Positions 42,121-51,502 of a DNA stretch of 64,000 nt are shown here, piece by piece. The translations under genes and the position numbers were made by a program. Origin of the DNA: Clostridiales bacterium oral taxon 876 str. F0540 (GTDB lineage: Bacteria; Bacillota; Clostridia; Clostridiales; Clostridiaceae); NCBI GenBank assembly GCA_000466585.1, contig KE993473.1, positions 126,402 through 190,401 of the forward strand, written 5' to 3'. The first letter of the stretch is position 1. The number at the start of each line of letters is the position of its first letter. Under the pieces are notes generated by a model that saw nothing but the letters and a program-made list of their open reading frames with translations, was not told where the DNA came from and ran no database searches.

Positions 42121-43034
42121 TAATTATTTCCCCTTTTACTTTTAATAATAGGTATATAGATATCCATTACCGAATTAAAAGGATCATGGCATCTTTCATC
42201 ATAATATTCAAAATCAGGCTTACCTTCTTCTATCTCGTACCCTGAACTTGGAAACCACTCAAATAATATATAATCCCAAGTTCCTTGAATAGCTTTTGCA
42301 AATCCTCTATTCGCATAAGCTGCAGGTGGTGTTGTAAAAACCGCATAAGAAGCTTCCGGAACTTCTTCAATTATTATTTTTCTATAGTCATTATGGTAGT
42401 TTTCAGCATTTACTCCAAGTAGGTATCTAAATTCCCCGGTATCCATATTCGGAGGAAAGCATAACGCATACTCCCCATGTACTGCCGGCTTGACCTGTTC
42501 GTAAAGTTTACTCTCCCAATTCTCTATTTCAAACTTCTCCCAAAAGGCAGGTATTTCTCTTTCATTTCTTCTTCCTTCATGGCTTGTTTCAAATTTATAA
42601 CCAGCAACTTTAAAAGACGTTCTTGTTATTATCTTAGGTTCCATTATTACTCCTGTCATTAAATTATATTTCTTAAGCACATTTAAATCTATCTTCTTCG
42701 GTATGCTTCCCTTTATCTTTGAAATATATTGGCTCGGAGAACAACCATATTCTTTATTAAAGGCTTTGGTAAAACCACTGTGTGTCTCAAAGCCATAGTC
42801 TAATGCAACATCAATAATACGTTTGCCATTGTTTGCTATATCACTAATTCCATGAAGCAGCCGTCTCCTTCTTACATACTGCATCACAGGTATGCCTACA
42901 TAAGCATTAAATAAACGATAATAGTGATAGGTCGAAAAACCTGTAAAATTAGCAATTCTACTTACAGTTAAGTCTTCCTTTAGATTTTCCTCTATATAAT
43001 CAATGCTGTTTTGAATAATCTTTATATAATCCAC
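42120..43034 (-). CDS. AraC-family regulator with GyrI-like effector domain
   Basis: 304 aa. The N-terminal AraC double HTH (about 8-105: VSRIANFTGFSTYHYYRLFNAYVG and IIDVALDYGFETHSGFTKAFNKEYGCSPSQYI) is joined to a C-terminal GyrI/BmrR-like ligand domain (about 140-300), e.g. YALCFPPNMDTGEF and EASYAVFTTPP. This is the Rob/BmrR logic: a pump regulator that senses bulky cationic compounds. It lies upstream of the MFS gene that it most likely activates. Confidence 0.93.
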   Translation of the reverse strand: MDYIKIIQNSIDYIEENLKEDLTVSRIANFTGFSTYHYYRLFNAYVGIPVMQYVRRRRLLHGISDIANNGKRIIDVALDYGFETHSGFTKAFNKEYGCSPSQYISKIKGSIPKKIDLNVLKKYNLMTGVIMEPKIITRTSFKVAGYKFETSHEGRRNEREIPAFWEKFEIENWESKLYEQVKPAVHGEYALCFPPNMDTGEFRYLLGVNAENYHNDYRKIIIEEVPEASYAVFTTPPAAYANRGFAKAIQGTWDYILFEWFPSSGYEIEEGKPDFEYYDERCHDPFNSVMDIYIPIIKSKRGNN

Positions 43035-43119
43035 TATTTGACTCCTTTTTAATATATATAATTTAATTATATCAATACAAACATTTTATACTATTCCAAA
43101 TTTGTCACAATAACAAAAA

Positions 43120-43150
43120 CATCACCAACTTAGTAAATAAGTTAGTGATG
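43120..43150 (-). terminator. Terminator of the GH85 gene
   Basis: CATCACCAACTTA pairs with TAAGTTAGTGATG around 5 nt and on the minus strand is followed by TTTTTG. Confidence 0.85.
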
Positions 43151-43194
43151 CTTTATACCTTAATTTATTATATCAGTAATTTTAAATCCAATTT

Positions 43195-46100
43195 TTACAT
43201 TTTCTGTTTTCTTCTAATAAGAATTATACTGCCACCTGCTAAAGCCAAAACAATTCCTATAAGTGCCATTACTGTATTGTCTATTATAGATCCTGTTTTA
43301 GGTAAAACCCCTTCCTTTTCATTAGCTGATACAGTATCTTGCACATTTTGTGAGCCACCGTTTCCATTGTTGTTGTTTGGGTTACCCACTGGAGGATCTT
43401 CAGGGTTTTTATCTTCCTTAATCTGTTTTGTTTCAAGAAAGGCGAAACTTCTATCAAGCTTATCTGTTATAGAGTTTATGTCCTCTTGTAAAGCTGAAGG
43501 AGTACTTAATATCTTTTTTGCTTCAGTTAATACTTTATTAAAATCATCCATGTCCTTTTGTTTATACTGTCCTACACTGTTTCCTACTTTAAAATCTTTT
43601 ATTTTGCTTTCTATACTGTTAACTAAATTTTGAAGCTTTGAAAAATCAGCTTTATCCCTGCTTGCTACAAATTCCTTAATGGCTGAATCTAAGCTGTTAA
43701 CACTATCTATTATAGTTTGTGACTGAGAGTCCTCACTATTGATTAAAGCTTGAGCTTTATCAATTTGGCTGTTCAGTTTTGATATATTTTCGGGAAGCTT
43801 ATTGTATTTTACAAGAGCATCTTTAGCTTCATATACCTTACTTCTTAAAGCACTCTTTAGAGTTGAGTACTTGGGTAAAGATAATTGTTCTGCCTCTACT
43901 CCATTTATCTCAAACTCATAAATTCTCGCAGCTCCACCAGCCCCGGAGCCTTTTTCAGCCTGTGTTATAAATAATCTTACATATCTTGCGGCTGCGAAAT
44001 CTATTGGATGCTTTGTTATCCCTTCCGTATTGTCTTTCACATCCACCAGTGTATTCCAATTAACCTTATCATCACTTATCTGTATCTTATAGTCACTTGT
44101 ATTCATAGATGCTGCTTCACCGCCTGCTGAAGCATGTTTTATAACGAAATCCGCTATGGTAGATTTTTTACCTAAGTCTACAACAAGCCATTTGTCTCCA
44201 TCATTTGTTGTACACCATTTATTCTTTACAGTACCGTCCACTGCCTTTGAAGGTGCTTCTCCATCATTAGTAAATCCACTCGCCTCAGCAGATTTGTTAA
44301 TTGCTAAATTTCTTATCCCGCCTTGTCCATCCTTGGTTATTGTTATAAGATTTTCTTTTCTTAAAATATTTTCCCCGGCAATATTTTTTGCTTTTAAAGT
44401 TACAGTATAAACTCCCTCTTTTTCAAATTTTACCTTAACTTCTTTATCCGTGCTTTTATCGTTTACCGCTCCTTCAATTGTCCATTCAAGCTGTTCTGAA
44501 GCTGCAGAGGAAGTACTTTTTAAAATAACTTCTTCACCTGGAGCTGCTATTCTTGTACTGACCTCGAAGCCTGCTTTAGGAACAGGATAATCAGGCCACT
44601 GCATTGAAACAACTGCTTCATTGCTTTCTGAAGCCTCAAAATATTTATTTACAGCCCTAACTACAAATTTACAATCTTTTTCTCTTCCGTCTCTTTGAAT
44701 TTCTTGTACAAAATAAGCATTATTGGGAGTAGCACCTAAAAATTCTTTTGTCCCATCAGCCTTTATTCTATATATCTCATACTGCTGCACTTCTCCGGCA
44801 ACCTTGTCCCATGTAAGTCGAACAGTAGCATAATAATTATCACGAATTTTAGAATCCTCAACTTTTAAATTCTTAGGTTTTTCAAGATTAAACTTATCAA
44901 AGCTATTAGCTATAGAAAGTCTTCCTAAGTTAAACTTAAACTCATCCTTTATTTCATTTCCTGATAAATAAAGCGATATGCTATTGAGTTTTTTTCCTTT
45001 AAAATCAGCTAAGGAAGCTTTTGCAGTCTTCCAAGCATCTCCTAGTCCATTTATATCTATATATTTAATTTCACTGCTACCATCAAAAGTAAGAGCAAAC
45101 TTAAGCTTTGAATCGGCATTTTGCTTATATGTTAAAGATATTAAAGTATCTTCTTCAATTTTCAAGTCAGAGTTATAAAGCTTTATAAGAGAACTTCCAT
45201 CTTTGTTTAATTTACCTTGAAGCTTTATTGAAGATCCTCCATAATAAGCCTCGCTATAATCCTCCGAAGCCTTCAGTAAATTCCCTCTATTATTGTCTAT
45301 AGCCCATCTGTAAGTAGGCATTACTTCTTGAAGACTTCTATTATTCCATTCCATGGCACCTGCTTTAATTCCGTTTACATTATAAAACTTTCCGTTTCCC
45401 ATGTTAAAGTTAGTAACAAAAGGAATAGCTGTAACCGGCGACTTTTCAACAAAATAGTTAGATATTCCTTTCCAAGGATGTTGAGTAGCTGTATTTCTTG
45501 GATCTCCGCTTTCACTCACCCAAAACCTGTTTTCTTTCCTTAAAAAATCATCATAGTCCTGTGAAGAATAATAAGTCCAGCTTGGACAATATAATCCAAG
45601 GGAAGTTGTTGGTTCCTTTCCTTCTGGGAACAATGTGCTTAAAGCCCCTCCGCTTTTATCAGGATATAATTCATTAAAGTCTGCATCCATTGAAGTTAAT
45701 GTATCATAACCATTAGCTTGAACGTCTATGCCTGCATATAAATCATAGGGGCTTCTTCCTAGTTGCTTGGCTGTTTCTGATGAATTTTCGAGCTTTTTAG
45801 GCTCTAACGCAGTATATGAAGTACCATCACTGCTCCATTGTATTGTATAATACCAGTAAAAATCTAAAAACATAGCATCTGAAACCTTAGTTAATCCATC
45901 TTGTAGAAACTGTTTATTATTATCATTCAGCTGTCTTTGCCACCTGACTCTTCCATCCTTAATCATAGAGTCATACCACATTATCTGCATATTTCCATCT
46001 TTTTTATTCTGTATATAAGTTAAAAATTCCTTAAATGCAGTTGCTTCAGTTTCTGAAAGACCGTTTGTTTCCTGATTTATAAACCATCCGTCAAAGCCAT

Positions 46101-46695
46101 AATAACGAGCAGCCTCTAGCAGCTTATCTGCCATAATAAAATTACCATTCGAATCCTTGCTTAAAAATGCTTTTACCCATTCTATTTTTCCACCATATGC
46201 AGCCGGAGGAAAAAATACTGTACCTAATATTTGAACCCCGTTTCTATGAGCCGAATCAATTAAATCTCCACTGGGAGGGACGATTATTCCCTCTCCGGAG
46301 GATCCCGCCCAAGCTACTAATGTATCTATGTATTGCCAATAAGAAAAATTATAATTCTCAAATTTATTTTCGCCTTGTGAAGGTGTCGAGCTTGTATTTT
46401 TATTAGCTATAGCTAGTGATACAACCTTAGCTTCGGTGCTCTGAGTATTATTAATCTTGTTTCCTTTTATTCTCTTCTGGAGAGGAACAGTGCCCCTATT
46501 AAATTTGGCATCCTTATCACTGCCCGGATTCCACTTTAGCAGTTCTTCCGGAAACCAATATGAAGCTAGAGGTTGTCCAGTTTTATCCTGCATAGATTGA
46601 TCAGCTTTTGTTATGGCACGTGTGTTTAAGCTTGTTGTATTGAAAACAACCATAATTACAAGCATTAATACTGATAACTTTTTTTTAATTTTCAT
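43195..46695 (-). CDS. Wall-anchored GH85 endo-beta-N-acetylglucosaminidase
   Basis: 1166 aa secreted enzyme releasing N-glycans from glycoproteins. Signal peptide (1-28), GH85 catalytic region from ~35 to ~600 with SYWQYIDTLVAWAGSSG and the catalytic Asn-x-Glu in YYGFDGWFINQETNG, a fibronectin-like stretch (about 610-700), a PKD-like segment (about 705-795), an F5/8C/CBM32-like domain (about 800-935: AVDGTVKNKWCTTNDGDKWL), a helical FIVAR-like spacer, and a C-terminal LPKTG sortase signal, helix and RRKQKM tail. It acts on the cell surface. Single gene, with a cre-like site upstream, fitting carbon-source control. Confidence 0.94.
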   Translation of the reverse strand: MKIKKKLSVLMLVIMVVFNTTSLNTRAITKADQSMQDKTGQPLASYWFPEELLKWNPGSDKDAKFNRGTVPLQKRIKGNKINNTQSTEAKVVSLAIANKNTSSTPSQGENKFENYNFSYWQYIDTLVAWAGSSGEGIIVPPSGDLIDSAHRNGVQILGTVFFPPAAYGGKIEWVKAFLSKDSNGNFIMADKLLEAARYYGFDGWFINQETNGLSETEATAFKEFLTYIQNKKDGNMQIMWYDSMIKDGRVRWQRQLNDNNKQFLQDGLTKVSDAMFLDFYWYYTIQWSSDGTSYTALEPKKLENSSETAKQLGRSPYDLYAGIDVQANGYDTLTSMDADFNELYPDKSGGALSTLFPEGKEPTTSLGLYCPSWTYYSSQDYDDFLRKENRFWVSESGDPRNTATQHPWKGISNYFVEKSPVTAIPFVTNFNMGNGKFYNVNGIKAGAMEWNNRSLQEVMPTYRWAIDNNRGNLLKASEDYSEAYYGGSSIKLQGKLNKDGSSLIKLYNSDLKIEEDTLISLTYKQNADSKLKFALTFDGSSEIKYIDINGLGDAWKTAKASLADFKGKKLNSISLYLSGNEIKDEFKFNLGRLSIANSFDKFNLEKPKNLKVEDSKIRDNYYATVRLTWDKVAGEVQQYEIYRIKADGTKEFLGATPNNAYFVQEIQRDGREKDCKFVVRAVNKYFEASESNEAVVSMQWPDYPVPKAGFEVSTRIAAPGEEVILKSTSSAASEQLEWTIEGAVNDKSTDKEVKVKFEKEGVYTVTLKAKNIAGENILRKENLITITKDGQGGIRNLAINKSAEASGFTNDGEAPSKAVDGTVKNKWCTTNDGDKWLVVDLGKKSTIADFVIKHASAGGEAASMNTSDYKIQISDDKVNWNTLVDVKDNTEGITKHPIDFAAARYVRLFITQAEKGSGAGGAARIYEFEINGVEAEQLSLPKYSTLKSALRSKVYEAKDALVKYNKLPENISKLNSQIDKAQALINSEDSQSQTIIDSVNSLDSAIKEFVASRDKADFSKLQNLVNSIESKIKDFKVGNSVGQYKQKDMDDFNKVLTEAKKILSTPSALQEDINSITDKLDRSFAFLETKQIKEDKNPEDPPVGNPNNNNGNGGSQNVQDTVSANEKEGVLPKTGSIIDNTVMALIGIVLALAGGSIILIRRKQKM

Positions 46696-46750
46696 TACTA
46701 TACCCCCTATATTTTTTACATAAACACAAGAAATATTTGTCCCCCATGCG

Positions 46751-46760
46751 TAAACGTTTA
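46751..46760. promoter_or_regulatory. Cre-like palindrome upstream of the GH85 gene
   Basis: TAAACGTTTA, 56 nt before the GH85 ATG, is a perfect palindrome with central CG as in CcpA/LacI-family sites (context ATGCGTAAACGTTTAG). It is two bases shorter than the LacI sites at 10968 and 11028. CcpA control of a glycosidase would be expected but is not shown. Confidence 0.5.
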
Positions 46761-46881
46761 GAATTTATAAAATCTTATGCTTGATATAATTTTACAAATT
46801 ATAGTAATTTCTTGCCACTTTACAAATTATAGTTTTTATGTAATTTTTATAGATATATTTATATAAGTTTTTAAAATAAAA

Positions 46882-46909
46882 AAGGTATAGTTTCTTTTAA
46901 CTATACCTT
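46882..46909 (-). terminator. Terminator of the endonuclease V gene
   Basis: AAGGTATAGTT/AACTATACCTT with a 6-nt loop and a following minus-strand T-run; the stem includes part of the stop codon. Confidence 0.88.
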
Positions 46910-47411
46910 ACTGTCTAGAAAGCTTATCTACAAGCTTCAGAACCCATGGAATTCTATTTTCACCATCTAAATTCTTAATAAATTCTGATGCAGTTTTTAA
47001 ATCTATCCCTACTGAACTTACATATAACGGACTATGGCTTTCCCCTCTGTAAACTTCCTCGTAGTTTTCAGCATCCTTAAAGTGAGTCTTGGCTACCCCT
47101 ATAACGGGAATCTTGTAGTTTAGTGCTTTATATAGATGAGCCCCAAGTCCCTTTTTTCCATTGTTTAGCCATACAAAGCTGTCTGTTATCAATAAATCCA
47201 CATCTTCCTTCACCTTATTAAACACATTAAGTATACATGGAAGCTCTCTTTTATAAAACTGCCCCGGAATATATTCCTCTACTTCTCGTACTATTACACT
47301 ATAGTCAGAAAGAACTCCTTCTCCTTCTTCTTTTTTAAATACGACACAACAGGATTTAGCGTAATCTTCGTGATAATAAACATCAAAGCATGCAGCAGTA
47401 ATACCTTTCAT
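46908..47411 (-). CDS. nfi: Endonuclease V family protein (short form)
   Basis: 167 aa, shorter than the usual ~220 aa. The catalytic acidic residues are recognisable: Asp in AACFDVYYHED, Glu in YIPGQFYKRELP, Asp in DLLITDSF, and the DNA-binding KGLGAHLY and IPVIGVAKTHF. The family cuts DNA or RNA next to deoxyinosine/inosine. It lacks the N-terminal ~40 residues of E. coli Nfi, as do several clostridial versions by my recollection. It forms a possible operon with the DUF4177 gene upstream. Confidence 0.85.
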   Translation of the reverse strand: MKGITAACFDVYYHEDYAKSCCVVFKKEEGEGVLSDYSVIVREVEEYIPGQFYKRELPCILNVFNKVKEDVDLLITDSFVWLNNGKKGLGAHLYKALNYKIPVIGVAKTHFKDAENYEEVYRGESHSPLYVSSVGIDLKTASEFIKNLDGENRIPWVLKLVDKLSRQ

Positions 47412-47447
47412 AATATCTCCTTTAACAGTCTTGCCGTCTATTTTAAT

Positions 47448-47627
47448 TTACACTTCTCTTTCAAAGATAATCTCAAAGTTCTTTGCTCTGCCTTCCATAG
47501 TGTAATATAAAGGCACTATCTGAATGAATCTCCAGCCTTGCTTTGCATGCTCATTAATAATCTCCTGATGATTATCTCCAGTAAAGATACCTCCCATAGA
47601 ACATTCTACATATTTATACTCATACAT
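47448..47627 (-). CDS. Small DUF4177-like protein
   Basis: 59 aa protein reading MYEYKYVECSMGGIFTG, HQEIINEHAKQGWRFIQIVPL and GRAKNFEIIFEREV. The W near the middle and strand-helix-strand pattern are those of DUF4177 proteins. An AGGGGG ribosome binding site lies 9 nt before the ATG. Function of the family is unknown. It lies 36 nt upstream of the endonuclease V gene on the same strand. Confidence 0.8.
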   Translation of the reverse strand: MYEYKYVECSMGGIFTGDNHQEIINEHAKQGWRFIQIVPLYYTMEGRAKNFEIIFEREV

Positions 47628-47769
47628 ATAGTTTTACCCCCTGTTTTAAAAAATATATACCTCAATATTATACCATATTATGTAAAACTCTTTTCTATAT
47701 TGTTATCAATTTGACATACTTATTTTTGTAGTATAGGATTGTTATAGAATAAAAATAGGAGATGAAATT

Positions 47770-48519
47770 ATGAGTGGATTTAATGTGCTAATGTATCATG
47801 AAATAATTAAAAGAGAAGACTTCAATCTTGATAATCCCTCACACATAAAAGTTAATCAGGATTACGATGATGTACTTCCAAGTGTTTTGTTTGCTTATCT
47901 TGATGAGTTTGAAAAACAGATGAAATACCTTTATGACAATAAGTATAAAACTCTAAGCCTTAAGGAAGTAATTGATTACTACTATAATGGTAAGGAGTTA
48001 CCTGAAAAATCAGTTCTTCTAACCTTTGATGATATGTACAAGTCTATTTATATATATGCTTATCCAATTTTAAAGAAGTATAATTTTAATGCTGTTGGCT
48101 TTGTAGTTCTTGACTGGCTTTTTGATAAAGAGCAAAATTACTCTCATACTTCTTCAGTATGTATGTCAAAAGGAGAACTTAAGGAAATAAGTGATGTTTT
48201 TGAATTTGCAAATCACACTAAGTCAATGCATACAAGAAATGCAACTGCAACTACTGTTCAGAGCGCAGATAAGGATAGCTTTTTAAAGGACCTTGCTGAG
48301 TGCGAGAATTATGTAAATACCAAGGGTGTCTTTGCTTATCCTTTTGGTGGCTATAATGAGGAAGTTATAAATAGACTGAAGGAAGCTGATTTTAAACTTG
48401 GTTTTACTTCAACGCCCGGCAAAAACACTAAAACTACAAATCCATTTGAGCTTCATAGAAACGGAGTTCTTATAAACATTGATATAGATAAATTCATAAG
48501 CATGTTTGAAAAAAAATAA
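47770..48519 (+). CDS. Polysaccharide deacetylase family protein (NodB fold)
   Basis: 249 aa. NodB-type motifs: NVLMYHEI at the start, LLTFDDMY (the usual Gly after the metal-binding Asp pair is Met), FANHTKSMH with both metal His, and FAYPFGGYNEEVI. No signal peptide, so it may act in the cytoplasm. It is 20 nt before the ABC binding protein gene with no terminator between them, suggesting a shared operon and an imported, N-acylated substrate (inference). Confidence 0.88.
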   Translation: MSGFNVLMYHEIIKREDFNLDNPSHIKVNQDYDDVLPSVLFAYLDEFEKQMKYLYDNKYKTLSLKEVIDYYYNGKELPEKSVLLTFDDMYKSIYIYAYPILKKYNFNAVGFVVLDWLFDKEQNYSHTSSVCMSKGELKEISDVFEFANHTKSMHTRNATATTVQSADKDSFLKDLAECENYVNTKGVFAYPFGGYNEEVINRLKEADFKLGFTSTPGKNTKTTNPFELHRNGVLINIDIDKFISMFEKK

Positions 48520-48539
48520 AACATTTAAAGGAGATACAA

Positions 48540-49466
48540 ATGAAAAAAACATTATCATTAACTTTAGCAGCATTACTTTCAATAGGATTATTATCCGGAT
48601 GTACAAAAAAAACCGAGGAAAATAAAAACCTAAGATTCGGAATACTTCCTGCAGAATCAGCTATTCCTATAATAGTTGCAAAGGAAAAAGGATTTTTTGA
48701 AAAAGAAGGAGTAAACGTAGATATTACTACCTTCAATTCACCTAATGATAGAAATATTGCTGTGCAAGCTAATAAGCTTGATGGAATCATTGCTGATACA
48801 ATGACTGCCCTTTCTCTAAATGAAGGCGGATTCAAAATGAAGATAACTTCAGATATAAATGAGGATTTTAAGCTTTTAACTTCACCAAAGTCAGGCATAG
48901 ACAGTTTTGAAAAACTAAATAATAAGAAAGTGTCAATTGTTCCGAACTTTGTACTTGAATACATTATGGATGAAATGGCTAAAAAGAATAATATTAAGTA
49001 TGAAACTGTTGTAATTCCAAGTTTTCAGGCGCGTTTTGAAGCTCTTCTGTCAAACAAAATTGATGGTGTTATATTTACAGAACCTCAGGCAACTCTTTTA
49101 GCTTCGCAAGGAGCAAAGGTTTTAGCTACTTCAAAAGAATACAAACTAAAAGCCGGAACTATATTATTTAATAATAATGTACTATCAAAACAGCCTAATA
49201 CAGTTAAGAATTTCTATAAAGCCTATAATGAAGCTGTTGAGTATATAAATAAAACTGATGCTAAGGAATATGGCACAGTGCTTACTAAATACACCTTCCC
49301 CGATGCAATAGTGCCATACCTAAGTGCTAACGGAAAAACCTATGAAAAGGCTCAAGAAATATCAAGCGATACTTTTAAAAATGTTTTAGAGTGGACTAAA
49401 GGCAAAAATATGATAAAAAAGGACTATAAATTTGAGGATGTAAGTGACTTTAAATTTATCAAGTAG
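48540..49466 (+). CDS. ABC substrate-binding lipoprotein (SsuA/THI5-like)
   Basis: 308 aa with a lipobox LLSGC (Cys at residue 21). The mature domain starts LRFGILPAESAIPIIVAKEKGFF and contains FNSPNDRNIAVQANKLDGIIAD, typical of binding proteins for sulfonates, nitrate/cyanate, taurine and pyrimidine (THI5) ligands. It heads the set with ATPase and permease. The ligand is not decidable; the deacetylase link argues for a small N-acyl compound. Confidence 0.9.
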   Translation: MKKTLSLTLAALLSIGLLSGCTKKTEENKNLRFGILPAESAIPIIVAKEKGFFEKEGVNVDITTFNSPNDRNIAVQANKLDGIIADTMTALSLNEGGFKMKITSDINEDFKLLTSPKSGIDSFEKLNNKKVSIVPNFVLEYIMDEMAKKNNIKYETVVIPSFQARFEALLSNKIDGVIFTEPQATLLASQGAKVLATSKEYKLKAGTILFNNNVLSKQPNTVKNFYKAYNEAVEYINKTDAKEYGTVLTKYTFPDAIVPYLSANGKTYEKAQEISSDTFKNVLEWTKGKNMIKKDYKFEDVSDFKFIK

Positions 49467-49477
49467 AGGATTAAATA

Positions 49478-50212
49478 ATGATTGAAGTTAACAATTTGAG
49501 CTTTAATTATGGAAAAGAAGAAGTACTTAAAAATATAAGATTAAATATAGCTGAAAATTCAACCTGTGCCATAATAGGTCCTTCAGGCTGTGGAAAAACA
49601 ACCCTGCTTTATATATTAGCAGGGCTTCTTTCTAATTATAGCGGTACAATTAAAATTGATAAAAAAAAATTATCAGGTATAAGAAAAGAAACCGGACTGA
49701 TACTTCAAAACGGGGGGCTTCTTCCCTGGAAAACTGTATATGAAAATACAGCCTTAGGGCTTAAAGCTCGGGATATAAGCAATACAGAAGTTGAATCAAA
49801 GGTAAATTCAATACTTAAAGAATTAAATATTCTTGAATTCAAAAATAAATTTCCTTCTCAGCTCAGCGGTGGTCAAAAGCAAAGAGCAGCTATAGCAAGA
49901 ACTCTAGTACTTAAGCCTGACTTGCTGCTTTTAGATGAGGCTTCTTCAGCTTTAGACGCTATAAATAGGGAGCATCTCCAAGACTTTATACTTAACATAT
50001 ATAAAGAAAGAAAAATAACTTTAGTTATGGTGACGCATAGTATAGAAGAAGCAGTTTTCCTTGGTCAAAAGATTGTAGTTATGGAAAGAGGATTTATAAA
50101 GAATATTATTGATAATCCTTACTTTGGAGATGAAAACATAAGGCTTAGCCCTAACTATTATAAAATCTGCCTTGAAGTTAGAAAACAGCTTAATGAGAGT
50201 GATAAAATATGA
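49478..50212 (+). CDS. ABC ATPase (SsuB/TauB type)
   Basis: 244 aa ATPase with Walker A GPSGCGKTT, Q-loop LILQNGGLLPW, signature LSGGQKQR, Walker B LLLLDEASSALD and His in VMVTHSIEEA. It overlaps the permease start by 4 nt. Confidence 0.92.
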   Translation: MIEVNNLSFNYGKEEVLKNIRLNIAENSTCAIIGPSGCGKTTLLYILAGLLSNYSGTIKIDKKKLSGIRKETGLILQNGGLLPWKTVYENTALGLKARDISNTEVESKVNSILKELNILEFKNKFPSQLSGGQKQRAAIARTLVLKPDLLLLDEASSALDAINREHLQDFILNIYKERKITLVMVTHSIEEAVFLGQKIVVMERGFIKNIIDNPYFGDENIRLSPNYYKICLEVRKQLNESDKI

Positions 50213-50970
50213 AACTATTAGAAAAACTTAAAAACTTAAAAACTCTATATGCTTCCTTTATTGTGATTCTGCTTTGGTATCTGCTTCATTTTATAGTGAA
50301 TTCAGCTATCGTGCCAACTCCTCATGAAACCATAATTGCTTTCTTTTTGTTGCTAAAAAAAGATTTGTTCCTTCATATTGGCGCAAGTTTATTCAGACTT
50401 ATTGCAGCACTCTTAATTTCCGTGCTTATAGGAGTTCCCCTAGGGCTTATGCTTGGCATGAGTAAAAGAATAGATTCTGTTATATCTCCTGTTGTCTATA
50501 TACTTTATCCTATTCCAAAGATAGCCTTTCTCCCAGTTTTAATGCTTTTATTCGGACTTGGAAATGTATCAAAGATAATATTAATTATAACTATAATCGT
50601 GTTTCAAATAATGCTCGGAGCCAGAGATGCAATAAAAGAAATTGATACTCAGCTTTTTTACTCTATGAAATCACTAGGGCTTAACAAAGCTCAAATATAT
50701 AAAAATCTTGTTATTCCTGCTGTATTGCCGAAGCTTATTTCTTCTCTTAGAGTAAGCATAGGCATAAGCATATCTGTACTATTTTTTGCAGAAAACTTTG
50801 CTGCTACTTATGGAATTGGATATTTCATAATGAATACCTGGTCAATGATCAGATATGTAGATATGTTTGCAGGCATACTTGCTTTGAGTCTTATGGGACT
50901 TTTAGTCTTTAAATTTATTGATTTTATGGAAAGGAAATTATGTCCGTGGATTTATATAGATAATGAATAA
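50209..50970 (+). CDS. ABC permease (SsuC/TauC type)
   Basis: 253 aa permease with six helices, containing PTPHETIIAFF, GVPLGLMLGMSKRIDS and the coupling loop IPKIAFLPVLMLLFGLGNVSK. It completes the importer with the two genes upstream and ends the operon at a strong terminator. Confidence 0.92.
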   Translation: MKLLEKLKNLKTLYASFIVILLWYLLHFIVNSAIVPTPHETIIAFFLLLKKDLFLHIGASLFRLIAALLISVLIGVPLGLMLGMSKRIDSVISPVVYILYPIPKIAFLPVLMLLFGLGNVSKIILIITIIVFQIMLGARDAIKEIDTQLFYSMKSLGLNKAQIYKNLVIPAVLPKLISSLRVSIGISISVLFFAENFAATYGIGYFIMNTWSMIRYVDMFAGILALSLMGLLVFKFIDFMERKLCPWIYIDNE

Positions 50971-50985
50971 TTTTTACACATAAAA

Positions 50986-51030
50986 AAATGCACCCCAAAT
51001 GTTATTATTGTCTACATTTGGGGTGCATTT
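50986..51030. terminator. Strong bidirectional terminator
   Basis: AAATGCACCCCAAATG pairs with CATTTGGGGTGCATTT around a 13-nt loop, unusually GC-rich for this window. It ends both the importer operon and the convergent hypothetical gene. Confidence 0.93.
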
Positions 51031-51067
51031 CAATCCTTAAAGCATTTTTCTTTATTTCAATATCAGC

Positions 51068-51502
51068 CTATTCCACTTGTGTTAAGAGTGTTCTCATTAC
51101 ATTTCCAAGCTTAGTTTCACCTAAGTCTTCATGAGCAATTGCTATAACCAGCTTTATGTCGTTGTCAGACTTATCCCATTTGTATGCTCTTATATCAAGT
51201 ATGGATTCTTCCGGAACGATCTCTTCAAGCTCTGTAGCAATTTCTTCTGCCAAATTCAAATACTCATCAAAAATATCATCTTCTGTTATCTCACCTTCAG
51301 AAAGCTCATTTATATCAAATTCCTCTTCTTCCTTCATAATATCATTTAAGGCATCTAGACTTATACTTAAATTGTAAGCTAATATATCTTCTCTCTTAGA
51401 GCCTTTGCTCATATCCTTAACAACTTTAAACTCTGAATTACTTTCGATAGTTTCTTCCATTTCTTTGCTATCAACAACATTGTTTCCAAATAGTACGTAC
51501 AT
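51068..51502 (-). CDS. Hypothetical acidic protein
   Basis: 144 aa, strongly acidic (a run such as MKEEEEFDINELSEGEITED), no membrane helix or signal. The C-terminal half (LDIRAYKWDKSDNDIKLVIAIAHEDLGE) looks like beta strands. The start has GGAGG upstream. I do not recognise a family. It stands alone between two terminator-bounded units. Confidence 0.75.
   Translation of the reverse strand: MYVLFGNNVVDSKEMEETIESNSEFKVVKDMSKGSKREDILAYNLSISLDALNDIMKEEEEFDINELSEGEITEDDIFDEYLNLAEEIATELEEIVPEESILDIRAYKWDKSDNDIKLVIAIAHEDLGETKLGNVMRTLLTQVE

Noticed and set aside
43145..43633. 162-codon plus-strand frame inside the GH85 gene
   Set aside because: Antisense to strongly supported GH85 coding sequence, no ribosome binding site, low-complexity hydrophobic translation; a shadow frame.
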